Source: Mycobacteroides immunogenum
Lineage (GTDB): Bacteria > Actinomycetota > Actinomycetes > Mycobacteriales > Mycobacteriaceae
Reading direction: 5' to 3'
NCBI RefSeq assembly: GCF_001605725.1
Contig: NZ_CP011530.1
Coordinates: forward strand, 310,001-374,000
Length of the DNA: 64,000 bases
Shown here: positions 52,953 to 61,360 of the stretch, one piece after another
Position numbering within the stretch: the first letter of the stretch is position 1
Layout: every line of letters begins with the position of its first letter
Program-made: the position numbers and the translations under genes
The notes under the pieces: generated by a model
The model's input: only the letters and a program-made list of their open reading frames with translations
Database searches by the model: none
Told to the model about the DNA's origin: nothing

Positions 52953-53264
52953 ATGCCGAGTGTTGAACCCTTGCGGGTTGATCCGTACGAGTTCCGTGCG
53001 GCTGCCGACCGTCTGGATGCTCACGCTGAGACGTTTTCAACGAGTCATCGGTCGGCACATTCGCAGGCAGGGCAGGTGAGATTGGGGTCTGGTCTTGCTG
53101 CTGCCGCGTTGCCCGAGATGCTGACGGTCTGGGAGTCTGACGGCGTGCGGTTCGGTGAGGGTTTTGCGGCGCATGCCGAGGGAGATCGGGAAGCGGCGAG
53201 TCGTTACGAGCGTACCGATGGTCGGAGTGCTGACAACATCGGTGATGTCGGGTCAGGGCTGTGA
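52953..53264 (+). CDS. small ESX/WXG100-like protein
   Basis: 103 residues, no signal peptide. It begins VEPLRVDPYEFRAAADRLDAH, typical of EspC/WXG100-like T7SS substrates. Two helices are separated by a Gly-containing turn (RLGSGLAAAALPEMLTVWES), ending AEGDREAASRYERTD. It precedes the WxG-containing gene by six bases, like the pair in element 1, but the sequences are not clearly homologous. Confidence 0.72.
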   Translation: MPSVEPLRVDPYEFRAAADRLDAHAETFSTSHRSAHSQAGQVRLGSGLAAAALPEMLTVWESDGVRFGEGFAAHAEGDREAASRYERTDGRSADNIGDVGSGL

Positions 53265-53270
53265 GCTGGG

Positions 53271-54746
53271 ATGACGCTGAACCTGAAAGAGTTGCGGGAG
53301 TTGCCGCCCGAGGTCGAATCGCTACAGAAAGCGACCGCTGATGCGGCAAAGAACCATGCCAATTCTGCCGCTTTTTATCGAGAGTTGAACAAGGCGTCCA
53401 CCTGGGAGGGGCATGGCGGGGAGGCCGCGCGGGCGGGCAAGGAGGCGAGCGCACGCGACCACGAGGCCAAGGCGGAGGATCTGCGCAAGGCTGCTGACGA
53501 CCTGGAGCGTGTCCACGGCGAATCCGAAGACCTGGCGAAACGCATCGGACAAATCTTCGACGAGGCGTACGCGCAGCCCGCCGTTGACATCAACGATGTC
53601 ACTAACCAGGTGACCGCCCCGTCGCATACGTCCTATCTGAAAGACGAGGAAGCGGCACGGATTGCAAAAAAGGTCTCCGAGATGCAAACGAAGGTCGGAG
53701 CAGTGCTTGCGGCTGGAGCGGCTCTGGACGCCGATTTGGCAAGGGCGATAGCGACCGCGACGGGGACGCCCGTGCCCGATTTGAGTGATGGTACCCCGAC
53801 ACGTCCAGGACTGGATCCCAGGAATGCCGAGCGACGGCGTAATCAATCGGATGCGTTCAAGGAGCTGTTCGGGCGGGCACCGACCACTCCCGCCGACTGG
53901 GCGACGGCTGCTGCAATGGACCCGCACAGCTACGACCCGAAAAATAAAGGAGCCCCACCCCGAATAGCGGTCGCCAAAATCGAGCCGTCTCCTGGTCAGG
54001 GGGTTCTTCAAAACAACTTCTTTATCCCGAGCAAGGACGTAATAGCTCCAAACCCTACGAAATGGCCTCCGCGTGATCTCAATGCAGGTGATAACAGAGG
54101 ATTCAATCCCAAGTCGCTGCCTGAAGATTCGCGAGTGTCGATACTGGTGGACTACGAGAACGGGGTAATCGTCGCGCGCCAGAATCCATCGGTGAACATG
54201 ACTACCGGGGAAGCGCAGGCGGGGATACCTGAGGTGAGTGCTGTGCAGAAGAGCGATAAGTCCGTGCTCATTTACTACAACACTGCGGACCCGTTTTCAG
54301 TGGGTGGCCAAAACCTCGCGAAAGACAGCTATATCAGTGTCAATGGGAATCTGGGTATTGCGCCCGGACCCGATGGTCCACGTGTCGGTGCGAACATGAC
54401 GTGGTTCCCGGCGTTCGAGGCGAATCATATGACACCCGGCGGTCAGTGGACCCCCGTCCTTCAGGAATGGCCTCAGATTCGCGACGACGCATGGGGACCG
54501 CTGACGGGGCTCGCGCCGCCCACTCACTACATCGGAGACGGGTCAATCCCGCGTTCGTTCACGAGCATCGTCCCATCCAATGAATTCCCGCACGCAGTGC
54601 CGTTACCGCCAGGTCCGGGCACGCACGTACCGCCCGTTATGCCCGCGCTGCCCCCAACGATCAGCATCCCACCGGCGCTTACCCCCTTGGGACCGCCATC
54701 GGACGCACCCACCATTCCTGTTATCGACCCGATTGGGCAGAAGTAG
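53271..54746 (+). CDS. WxG-containing large protein, putative ESX effector
   Basis: 491 residues. The N-terminal ~115 are helical with STWEGHGGEA (W45, G47). Residues ~120-180 are helical, ~185-440 form a globular domain rich in Asn/Gly/Pro (VSILVDYENGVIVARQNPSV and SDKSVLIYYNTADPFSVG), and the last ~50 are Pro-rich (PPVMPALPPTISIPP). No signal peptide. This is the layout of mycobacterial T7SS effectors with a C-terminal functional domain. The domain itself is not recognised. Confidence 0.74.
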   Translation: MTLNLKELRELPPEVESLQKATADAAKNHANSAAFYRELNKASTWEGHGGEAARAGKEASARDHEAKAEDLRKAADDLERVHGESEDLAKRIGQIFDEAYAQPAVDINDVTNQVTAPSHTSYLKDEEAARIAKKVSEMQTKVGAVLAAGAALDADLARAIATATGTPVPDLSDGTPTRPGLDPRNAERRRNQSDAFKELFGRAPTTPADWATAAAMDPHSYDPKNKGAPPRIAVAKIEPSPGQGVLQNNFFIPSKDVIAPNPTKWPPRDLNAGDNRGFNPKSLPEDSRVSILVDYENGVIVARQNPSVNMTTGEAQAGIPEVSAVQKSDKSVLIYYNTADPFSVGGQNLAKDSYISVNGNLGIAPGPDGPRVGANMTWFPAFEANHMTPGGQWTPVLQEWPQIRDDAWGPLTGLAPPTHYIGDGSIPRSFTSIVPSNEFPHAVPLPPGPGTHVPPVMPALPPTISIPPALTPLGPPSDAPTIPVIDPIGQK

Positions 54747-55036
54747 TGGACAGCCCATCTAAGTGGGTCCGTGCAACATTCCTTTCTGCGGTGATGGCTG
54801 GAGTGTACTGGGCTGTTGCACTTCGGATTACGGCTGTTTCATCGTCGGCACCGAGCTGGAACGTCGGAGTAGCAGTGGTACTGCTTGTGTCTGTTGTTCC
54901 TGTGGTAATCGGGCTGATGTTGTATCGCCGGGGTGGAAATTCGCAGCTCAGAACCGCTGGGGTGGCACTTGTGCTGGCACCATCCAGCGGAACTGCCGCA
55001 TTGTTCACTATTGCCCTGCTGTCGGTATTGAGGTGA
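54746..55036 (+). CDS. small membrane protein (cargo)
   Basis: 96 residues, GTG start at 54746 overlapping the preceding stop. Three hydrophobic helices (FLSAVMAGVYWAVALRITAV, VGVAVVLLVSVVPVVIGLML, TAGVALVLAPSSGTAALFTI). Coupled to the effector gene upstream and the next membrane protein. It is a candidate immunity or anchor protein; no family recognised. Confidence 0.68.
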   Translation: MDSPSKWVRATFLSAVMAGVYWAVALRITAVSSSAPSWNVGVAVVLLVSVVPVVIGLMLYRRGGNSQLRTAGVALVLAPSSGTAALFTIALLSVLR

Positions 55037-55293
55037 CCGAACAACAGGCATCACCCGACGGAAGGGCAGGGTTCCACCCCTACCACCTGGTTGTAGGGCT
55101 GCTTTCAGGAACAGCACTCGGCGTTGCATCAGCGGCGGTTCTGTGGGTATTCGCCTTCGTAACCCCCATCTTGCTCGGGATGATCGTGTTCTTTCTCAGC
55201 GAGCGAGCGCGATACGTCGCGGTAGGGATGTTCGCGGCCGGTACGGGGCTGATTGTGTTCGAGGTGACAAGCTTCGCGCTGCTGCTCATCTAG
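55033..55293 (+). CDS. small membrane protein (cargo)
   Basis: 86 residues from the GTG at 55033, overlapping the previous stop (GTGA). Two to three hydrophobic helices (LVVGLLSGTALGVASAAVLW, FVTPILLGMIVFFLSERARY and AVGMFAAGTGLIVFEVTSFA). Probably partners the 96-residue membrane protein. Function unknown. Confidence 0.65.
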   Translation: MTEQQASPDGRAGFHPYHLVVGLLSGTALGVASAAVLWVFAFVTPILLGMIVFFLSERARYVAVGMFAAGTGLIVFEVTSFALLLI

Positions 55294-55307
55294 GCAAGGG
55301 GCGACGG

Positions 55308-56060
55308 CTATGAAGGCGAAGAGATTCGACTGGCAATGAGTTGAGCTACTGCGACGGCGTTGTCGGGATTCATTGAATCCCCTGTGCGCCAAGCGGTATT
55401 TACGACTCTAACGTCCACTAGGTACTCTGACACAGCGGTAAACGCCCTCTGATAGCGGTTGGGGCTGGTACTGGTGCCCACGGCCGACTGGACATCGACG
55501 GCGGTGAGCATTCCCTTGGCATCCGACACCTGTGTGATGTTGTCGGCGAAAGTCTCTCCTGTCACGGCAACATCATGCGTGACGATGGTCTTGCCCTGAC
55601 AGCGTTGCCACAAAGTGGAAGCCCTGGCATACAGGTCGCGGGCATCACCGTGGGAGCCCAACTCGACGACTGCGGCTTGTACGGAAAAGAACGGGCGGGG
55701 AAAAGCTTTCAGTTCTGTTGAGGTCTCCCACTCGATGACAACAGCAGATTTGACACGAGCGCCCTGGTACGTTCCCTGAGCGCCTGATAGCTTCACCGGA
55801 ACGCACTCGGCAGGCTCGGCACCTTTGAAACCGCCAGAGAGAATATCGGCACCACCGGGTTGACCGTCTGGGTAACCAACCTTCATCGGCGATCCGAGCA
55901 CTTTTGCTAACTCGGTGATGTCCGGTAACACCTGGTTGATGGACCGAATGCCCAGCGCCGATGCGCTGGGCTTGACCGCCTGCCCCTCGACCGTTCCCGA
56001 GCACCCGGCCAGCGCGACGGCAGTCAGGAGCGCGACGGTGGAGAGAACGGTACGGGTCAC
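55308..56060 (-). CDS. lipoprotein with PknH-like extracellular sensor domain
   Basis: 250 residues from the GTG at 56060; GTG codons at 56084 and 56087 are alternatives. Signal peptide MTRTVLSTVALLTAVALAGC with lipobox LAGC. The mature part has Cys residues in EPAECVPVKL and WQRCQGKTIV, and a C-terminal YLVDVRVVNTAW and AVAVAQLIASRI. This matches the PknH-type extracellular domain found in many mycobacterial lipoproteins. It closes the cargo slot, convergent with the membrane proteins. Confidence 0.78.
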   Translation of the reverse strand: MTRTVLSTVALLTAVALAGCSGTVEGQAVKPSASALGIRSINQVLPDITELAKVLGSPMKVGYPDGQPGGADILSGGFKGAEPAECVPVKLSGAQGTYQGARVKSAVVIEWETSTELKAFPRPFFSVQAAVVELGSHGDARDLYARASTLWQRCQGKTIVTHDVAVTGETFADNITQVSDAKGMLTAVDVQSAVGTSTSPNRYQRAFTAVSEYLVDVRVVNTAWRTGDSMNPDNAVAVAQLIASRISSPS

Positions 56061-56146
56061 AGCTTGATGGTAGGTCGGGGACACCACCAGGGGCGCGCCA
56101 GCGTGTCGCGCGTGACCAGCAGGATCGGAGCCAGGAAGCTAGCTCC

Positions 56147-56845
56147 ATGCCCCTCCCGACCGTCCCTGGCGGCTTCCGCACCGTGCTCGCTGACCCGCCC
56201 TGGCGTTTCGGTAACCGTCGTGCGGGTATGTCGCCAGAGAGTGGACTGAGGCACCGCTATCGCACCATGCACCTTGACGAGATTTGCGCTCTCCCAGTGC
56301 CGTCCGTAACCGCGCAGGACGCACATTTGTACCTTTGGGTGCCGTCCTCGATGTTGCCAGATGGGCTAAAAGTGATGCAGCACTGGGGTTTTCGATACAC
56401 TACGAGCATCACGTGGCTGAAAACAAGGCTGGACGGGGAGCCCGATGGTTCGGGCGTTGGCTTCTATTTCCGCAATGCCACTGAGCTGCTGTTATTTGGT
56501 GTCAGGGGGAGCTTGAGGACGCTGCCAGGGGCACGCTCGATGACGAATGTGATCACATCCAGGAGGCGCGAGCACAGTCGGAAACCGACCGAGGCATATC
56601 ACTTGATTGAGCAGGCTTCGCCTGGCCCTCGGCTGGAGTTGTTCGCACGGGAGGGGCGGGCCGAGTGGACCGTTTGGGGCGACGAGGCGGCGGGAGTTTC
56701 CGGACGTTTTCGTCCGGAAAGACACCCGCTGCGGTGCCCTGTATGCCAGGGGGACTTGGGTCAGCCGAGCACAGGTCGGCGGCGGCTGTGGTGCAGTGAG
56801 GCGTGTCGGAAGCGGTACCGCAGGGCCGCGCTGGCTGGGAGTTGA
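56147..56845 (+). CDS. MT-A70 family adenine methyltransferase with zinc-finger tail
   Basis: 232 residues. It begins LPTVPGGFRTVLADPPWRFG with the DPPW catalytic motif of MT-A70 N6-adenine methyltransferases, followed by AHLYLWVPSSMLPDGL, GFYFRNATELLLFGVRG and a KPTEAYHLIEQ motif. The C-terminus has CPVCQGDLGQPSTGRRRLWC then SEACRKRY, the same type of Cys module as in the Dam-like enzymes of both elements. A hairpin shared with element 1 lies inside the coding sequence (56697-56720). The element 1 counterpart is reduced to its first ~26 codons. Confidence 0.87.
   Translation: MPLPTVPGGFRTVLADPPWRFGNRRAGMSPESGLRHRYRTMHLDEICALPVPSVTAQDAHLYLWVPSSMLPDGLKVMQHWGFRYTTSITWLKTRLDGEPDGSGVGFYFRNATELLLFGVRGSLRTLPGARSMTNVITSRRREHSRKPTEAYHLIEQASPGPRLELFAREGRAEWTVWGDEAAGVSGRFRPERHPLRCPVCQGDLGQPSTGRRRLWCSEACRKRYRRAALAGS
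56697..56720. repeat. perfect hairpin shared with element 1
   Basis: TTTCCGGACG and CGTCCGGAAA flank a TTTT loop. It is identical to the core of the hairpin at 34477-34502 in element 1. Here it is inside the MT-A70 gene, between the catalytic part and the Cys module, encoding about residues 184-191. Confidence 0.7.
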
Positions 56846-57288
56846 GGGGGGATCGACAAGCCCGCTCACCCCACGTCGGAGAGTCCGGGGCCTCCCCGGA
56901 CACCTCCAAGTCACCCCGTAAAGCAAAAAGGGCTGGTAGACGGGTTTTCGTGGAGGGGTGACCATCTCAACCGCGTGGTTGAGGTGGGATGAGGGTGTCC
57001 GGTACATACCGGACGGCGGAAAACCGTGCTCGCCGTGGGGGAAGTGGGGTTGACCTGGGGTTTTGGTGTTCGGGTGGGCTGACCCCGGTGTGCGGGTGTT
57101 CGGGGAGATGGTGTTGAGCTGGGGGTTTAGCGGTGTGGGTGTTCGGGGAGGGTCCGGTGGCGAGGTGTGGCCCCAGTGTTGTTCTCGGAGTGACACTTCG
57201 GGGAAGCGCGGACAGGGGTGGTGTTCAAGGGCTAGCGTTTCGTGCAGGGGGGGACGTGTCGGGTTCCCTCGGAGAGTGAGGGGATTCG
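56846..57288. other. 443-bp gene-free stretch with direct repeats
   Basis: No convincing gene. GGTGTTCGGG occurs three times (57065, 57095, 57138) upstream of the gene at 57289. GGAGAGTGAGGGG just before 57289 contains that gene's ribosome-binding site. The repeats could be operator sites for it. Confidence 0.5.
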
Positions 57289-57921
57289 ATGTCGGACGAG
57301 GTTGCGTTGTTGTTGGCGCGTGTTCGTGCGGAGTTGCCGTCGTCGTTCGACCACGTTCCCGATGGTTGGCCGGGTGCAATCGAATTGGCGTTGATTGATG
57401 CGGTGCTCTCGATTCAGGCCCGTTATGGCACATCTGCCGATACAGGGGTGCGGGGCGCTATCGGCAGGTACAAGAAGGCTTTCAGTGATCGCGCTCCGTG
57501 GGACGATTTGCGGGTGCTGGCGGCTGTGGATGCTCAGGCTCTTGCAGAGGTACTGGGGAACCGTCAGAGCACGGGTGGGGTGCTTAAGGCTGTGGCCATT
57601 GTGGACGCGGCAGGAAGGCTTGCAGCTTCCGGTGCGGTGCACGCCCGCGATGTGCGGGACAGTCCTGGCCACCGGGGTGCCTACGTGGGGACGAAAGGGT
57701 TGGGTACGGTCACCTGGTCGTATTTCTTGATGCTGTTGGGCCATGACGGGGTGAAGGCGGACACGCTGGTGACCCGCTTTGTCGCCCAGGCGGTTAACCG
57801 CGAAGTTTCCGCAGAGGAAGTCGCTGAACTTGTAACGGATGTCGCGAAGGAACTTGAGGTTGCCTCTACGGTGCTCGATCACGCGATCTGGCGGCACATG
57901 AGCGCGCCACGCAAAAACTGA
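57289..57921 (+). CDS. HhH-GPD/endonuclease III-like protein
   Basis: 210 residues. The segment GTKGLGTVTWSYFLMLLGHDGVKADTLVTRFVAQAV resembles the helix-hairpin-helix and following Asp-containing helix of HhH-GPD DNA glycosylases, as seen in uncharacterised actinobacterial proteins of this size. The catalytic Lys and the iron-sulfur Cys of endonuclease III are not evident. It may bind DNA, for instance at the adjacent repeat region. It stands alone between two repeat-bearing spacers. Confidence 0.55.
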   Translation: MSDEVALLLARVRAELPSSFDHVPDGWPGAIELALIDAVLSIQARYGTSADTGVRGAIGRYKKAFSDRAPWDDLRVLAAVDAQALAEVLGNRQSTGGVLKAVAIVDAAGRLAASGAVHARDVRDSPGHRGAYVGTKGLGTVTWSYFLMLLGHDGVKADTLVTRFVAQAVNREVSAEEVAELVTDVAKELEVASTVLDHAIWRHMSAPRKN

Positions 57922-58053
57922 CGACCATGGGTAGGCGCGTGAAGCGCGGGAACGCCAGTAACTCTCTGCGCACGGCTCAGATAGGCAGACGGGGTGTTCC
58001 CAGCTCAACGGGGGTTTTGCGGTGGCGAGCCTGGCTGGCGACCATGGTTAGGA

Positions 58054-58633
58054 ATGTCCACGCCTTGGGAGGTGGACATTTGCTGAAATCCTGTTATTTC
58101 CGCATTCAAGCTCTTCAAGGCCGATAGCGGCCTGGTGATTGGTGCGCTATGCGTGGGGGGTGGACAGGGGTGGACATGGGGGTGGACATTTACCCAACTC
58201 CTGTTATTTCTGCATATGTGCAGCAAGAGGCGATTTCCATGTGACTCGATAGTTCGCTACAGGGGGGTGGACAGGGGTGGACATGTCCACCCCCTCTGTG
58301 CGCGCCGCCGAGCCCGCGCAGCCCTGGCTCTCTATATAAAAATACAACATATGCATATATTACTATGTATCTATATTTCTTAAAGGGTGTTGGTTCGACG
58401 GCGGGGATGGGCGGTAGGGGTGGACATTGTCCACCCCATGTCCACCCCCTGTGGCAAACGGTGTTTTCGCGCAATACTTGCAGCTAGATGGTGATTTTAT
58501 GGGGTGGACGAGCTAATGTCCACCCCAGCGGTTTGCGATGTCCACCCCTGCGTCTAGCACGCTCTCCGTCAGGCATCGTGTCGCGCTGACCAGCTCGGAT
58601 GTGAAAATGACAGGATTGCGGCAAATGTCCACC
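58054..58633. repeat. TGGACAT iteron region, candidate origin of element 2
   Basis: The unit GGGGTGGACAT, or its complement ATGTCCACCCC, recurs about a dozen times: forward at 58071, 58157, 58167, 58178, about 58263, 58274, 58417 and 58501; reverse at 58054, 58284, 58428, 58439, 58516, 58538 and 58625. Two form perfect palindromes (58274-58293; 58417-58437 with a 1-base centre). Three copies extend into a longer repeat of GGTGGACATTT, a gap, then ATCCTGT-like and ATTT (58071, 58182, and reverse ending 58633). No gene lies in 57922-59198. This is the classical layout of an iteron origin. Confidence 0.75.
58329..58384. other. AT-rich unwinding-like segment
   Basis: About 56 bases that are almost all A/T (CTCTATATAAAAATACAACA, then ATATGCATATATTACTATGT and on), inside otherwise high-GC DNA and in the middle of the iterons. 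This is the expected position of a DNA unwinding element in a replication origin. Confidence 0.65.
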
Positions 58634-59198
58634 GCGTAGATGGTCGCCTGTGGGAGGGGTAGGGCCGCGCTCGACGGCCACATACGGCCACGATCCCCGT
58701 GGGGCGACATGGCCACATGTAGGCCCCCTGCTGGTACGGATCGCCTGCGGCACCCCTCTCGATATGTGTTGTCGGCCAGGGGTTTTGTTGCACGCCTGGT
58801 AACACGGGAAACGCCCCCGCGCCGTCGCAGATGTGATGAAGGTCACAATTCCGTTTTAGGGCAGTCAGGTTGTTGATGGCCAGCACACTACACGAAATGG
58901 TTTGCCATTTAAGTGTTTTCGCGAGCGTAACAGGCAATCTCATTGCGGGGAAGCGCCTTTGACCTCGGCCTTTTGCGACCGCAAGCTCCTGCCTCCCCCT
59001 CTGGCCGCATATCCGCCGAGCACCCCCTCACCATTTCAGCAAATCAGAACAGAGTGGGTGTTCGGTCCTATTTCTCGTGTTACAAGCGACCTTAACACCT
59101 TATCTACGTGCCGTTTTGAGGTTGACTCCAGCACTCCAGGTGGTTACATGGGGGGTACCGAGAAGCTGCAAGTAGCAACTCTTGAACGAGGAGAGAAG

Positions 59199-59396
59199 AT
59201 GGAAACGCTAGCCGCACTCGCCCCGCGCGGTCTGTTCGACCGTGAACAGGCTGCCGAGTTCCTTTCCACGAGCGCACGCCGTGTAGACGAGCTGCGCCGA
59301 GCGGGCGCGTTGCGTGCCGTTCGTGATGGCCGCGAGTTCAAGTTCACTAGCGCAGCTTTGGCTGAGTACATCGACGGCCTACCTGCGAGCGCGTAA
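59199..59396 (+). CDS. small HTH DNA-binding protein (excisionase/AlpA-like)
   Basis: 65 residues from the ATG at 59199, preceded by GAGGAGAGAAG, a strong ribosome-binding site. DREQAAEFLSTSARRVDELRRAGALRAVRDGREFKFTSAALAEYI matches the HTH_17 fold: HTH, wing with REFKF, then a C-terminal helix. It may be the excisionase, or a regulator of the polymerase/primase operon that follows. Element 1 has a similar-sized HTH protein at 28078, also just upstream of its replication gene. Confidence 0.78.
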   Translation: METLAALAPRGLFDREQAAEFLSTSARRVDELRRAGALRAVRDGREFKFTSAALAEYIDGLPASA

Positions 59397-59409
59397 CGCC
59401 TAAAACGCC

Positions 59410-59456
59410 AGTAGGCCCGACTCTCGCCGCCTGAGAAACGGAAAGTCGGACCTACT
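59410..59456 (+). terminator. 13-bp inverted repeat before the polymerase gene
   Basis: AGTAGGCCCGACT (59410-59422) and AGTCGGACCTACT (59444-59456) are inverted copies with one mismatch. It lies 14 bases after the HTH gene and 26 before the polymerase start. It could be an attenuator or an operator for the replication operon. Confidence 0.55.
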
Positions 59457-59482
59457 CGCCATCACACACAAAGGACATTTCT

Positions 59483-61360
59483 GTGCTCGACATTTCCAGC
59501 GTAACACCCGATGTGCCAGCGGTTCCCGCGTATGTGCGAGAGGTTCGCGAGGTCGCGGGTGCGCGTGTGCAGGTCGGTGTAGGCGTGCACGCGGCCCAGG
59601 AGCTGCTTCCCGCGATTCTGGCGGGCGAGCACGTCGCGGTGGACATCGAAACGTACGGCGTCGCGCCCGCCGACCGCTGGCGCATCAAGTGCGTCGGTAT
59701 CGGCAGTGCCGATGGGCAGACGGTGGTCATCCTCGATCCCCGCGACCCCCGCCAAGCTGACCTCATCGCAGACACCCTCGACCGTGTTACCGAGCTGCAT
59801 CTGCATAACGGCGCGTTCGACGCTCCGATCCTGATGCGCGCGGGCCTGCTCCCAGAGTCCACAGTGGACCGCGTGTACGACACTCTGACCGTCGCTCGGA
59901 TGTCCAACCCCGGTGGTCAGAACTCCCTGTCCGCGTGCGCCACACGGCTGCTCGGACTCCCCGCAGCGCCGTCGCCATGGTCCGACCTTCCTGGCACCTG
60001 GTCGGCGGGCAAGTGGTACCGCGAGGCTGACCTGTCGCGTGCGCGGTACCTGGACGGCCTAGTGGCCGACGTGTCCGTGACAGCGCGTCTGTGCGACCCC
60101 CTGATCGGCGAGCTGCGCCGACTGGCGAGCAAGGCCCCGTTCTGGGCGGTGGATGAGTTTGAGCTGCGCCGTCTCGTGGAGCGCGAGACCGCGATCATGC
60201 GGATGATGGTGCGCCGCACGGCTGCCGGGCTACCCGCCGACCTGGGCTACGCCGATGCGTTCCGCGACCGCTACAGCGTGGACATTCAGCTGCGGACGGC
60301 ACGTCTGGACGCAGCGGGAATCAAGGCCAGCGCGCCCAACACCATGTCGGTGTGGCTGCAGGACGCGGGGCTCATCGACGCCCACTGGGAACGCACGGGC
60401 ACCGGGAAGCCCTCCACGGCCAAGAAACTCCTCAAGAGCCTGGCCAATCGCGTCCCCGAGGTCGCGGACTACCTGACCGTCCGCAGCGCCGAGAAGACGT
60501 TCGGTTACCTGGACACCATCGCGCAGTCGGTTGCGGCGACGAGCCTGGTGCACCCCACGGTGAACGTGATGGCCGCTCGCACCGGGCGCATGTCGATTTC
60601 CGACCCCGCGTTGCAGCAATTCCCTGCTGCCGCACGGGGCATCCTGCTGTCTCCGTTCGACAAGGGTCTGGTGTCGATTGACTGGTCGAGCATCGAAGTC
60701 GTGGTCGCGGCAGCCGTCGGCCAGGACGCCGGACTGCTGCACGCCATCCACGACGGCTTGGACCCCTACAGCCTGGCGGTCGAGGCAGCGGGTGTCGAGC
60801 GCGACATCGCCAAGGTCGTCATCCTCGCCGGACAGTACGGACAGGGACCGACCAGCCTGGCGCGCACCCTGGGCATCACCGTGGACGATGCAGTCACGTT
60901 GCGGGACAGCATCTTCTCCTCGATGCCTGGGGTGCAGGGGCTCATCGCCAACATGACCCGAACCGCCAACGGCGGGCACGTCACCACACTGTCCGGGCGC
61001 ACCATCCCCATCACACGGGTCAACGGCCAGCTCAAGTCCTACACCGGCACCAACTACGTCGTGCAAGGCAGCGCCTATGACCTGATGGCCGAAGCACTGT
61101 ACGAGATTGCGCGGCGTGGCCTGGGTGAGCACGTGATGCTGGCCGTGCATGACGAGCTGGTGGTGGACGGCGATCCCGCCGTGGTGGCTGAAGTCGCCGA
61201 AATCATGGCCACAGCGCCCGCGCGACTCGTCGAGCACGTCGGTGACCTGCCACTGACCCTGCGGGCCGAGCCCGAGCTGCTGGGTGCGCGCTGGGGCAAG
61301 CCCGGCAAGAGCACCGACCTCACCACGTTCGACATCGAAGAAGAAGGGGACGAGCTGTGA
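59483..61360 (+). CDS. family A DNA polymerase with 3'-5' exonuclease
   Basis: 625 residues, GTG start at 59483 with AAGGAC upstream. The N-terminal proofreading domain begins VAVDIETYG (D54, E56). Polymerase motifs are A: SIDWSSIE (D400), B: R440, K444 and Y452-G453 in ERDIAKVVILAGQYGQG, and C: AVHDELVVD (H556-D557-E558). It lacks the 5'-3' exonuclease of chromosomal PolA, like phage polymerases. The stop overlaps the prim-pol gene (GTGA), so the two replication proteins are made together. Confidence 0.92.
   Translation: MLDISSVTPDVPAVPAYVREVREVAGARVQVGVGVHAAQELLPAILAGEHVAVDIETYGVAPADRWRIKCVGIGSADGQTVVILDPRDPRQADLIADTLDRVTELHLHNGAFDAPILMRAGLLPESTVDRVYDTLTVARMSNPGGQNSLSACATRLLGLPAAPSPWSDLPGTWSAGKWYREADLSRARYLDGLVADVSVTARLCDPLIGELRRLASKAPFWAVDEFELRRLVERETAIMRMMVRRTAAGLPADLGYADAFRDRYSVDIQLRTARLDAAGIKASAPNTMSVWLQDAGLIDAHWERTGTGKPSTAKKLLKSLANRVPEVADYLTVRSAEKTFGYLDTIAQSVAATSLVHPTVNVMAARTGRMSISDPALQQFPAAARGILLSPFDKGLVSIDWSSIEVVVAAAVGQDAGLLHAIHDGLDPYSLAVEAAGVERDIAKVVILAGQYGQGPTSLARTLGITVDDAVTLRDSIFSSMPGVQGLIANMTRTANGGHVTTLSGRTIPITRVNGQLKSYTGTNYVVQGSAYDLMAEALYEIARRGLGEHVMLAVHDELVVDGDPAVVAEVAEIMATAPARLVEHVGDLPLTLRAEPELLGARWGKPGKSTDLTTFDIEEEGDEL

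Noticed and set aside
58054-58633. CRISPR array
   Set aside because: The repeats are short, in both orientations and irregularly spaced, with no uniform spacers and no cas genes; iterons fit better.
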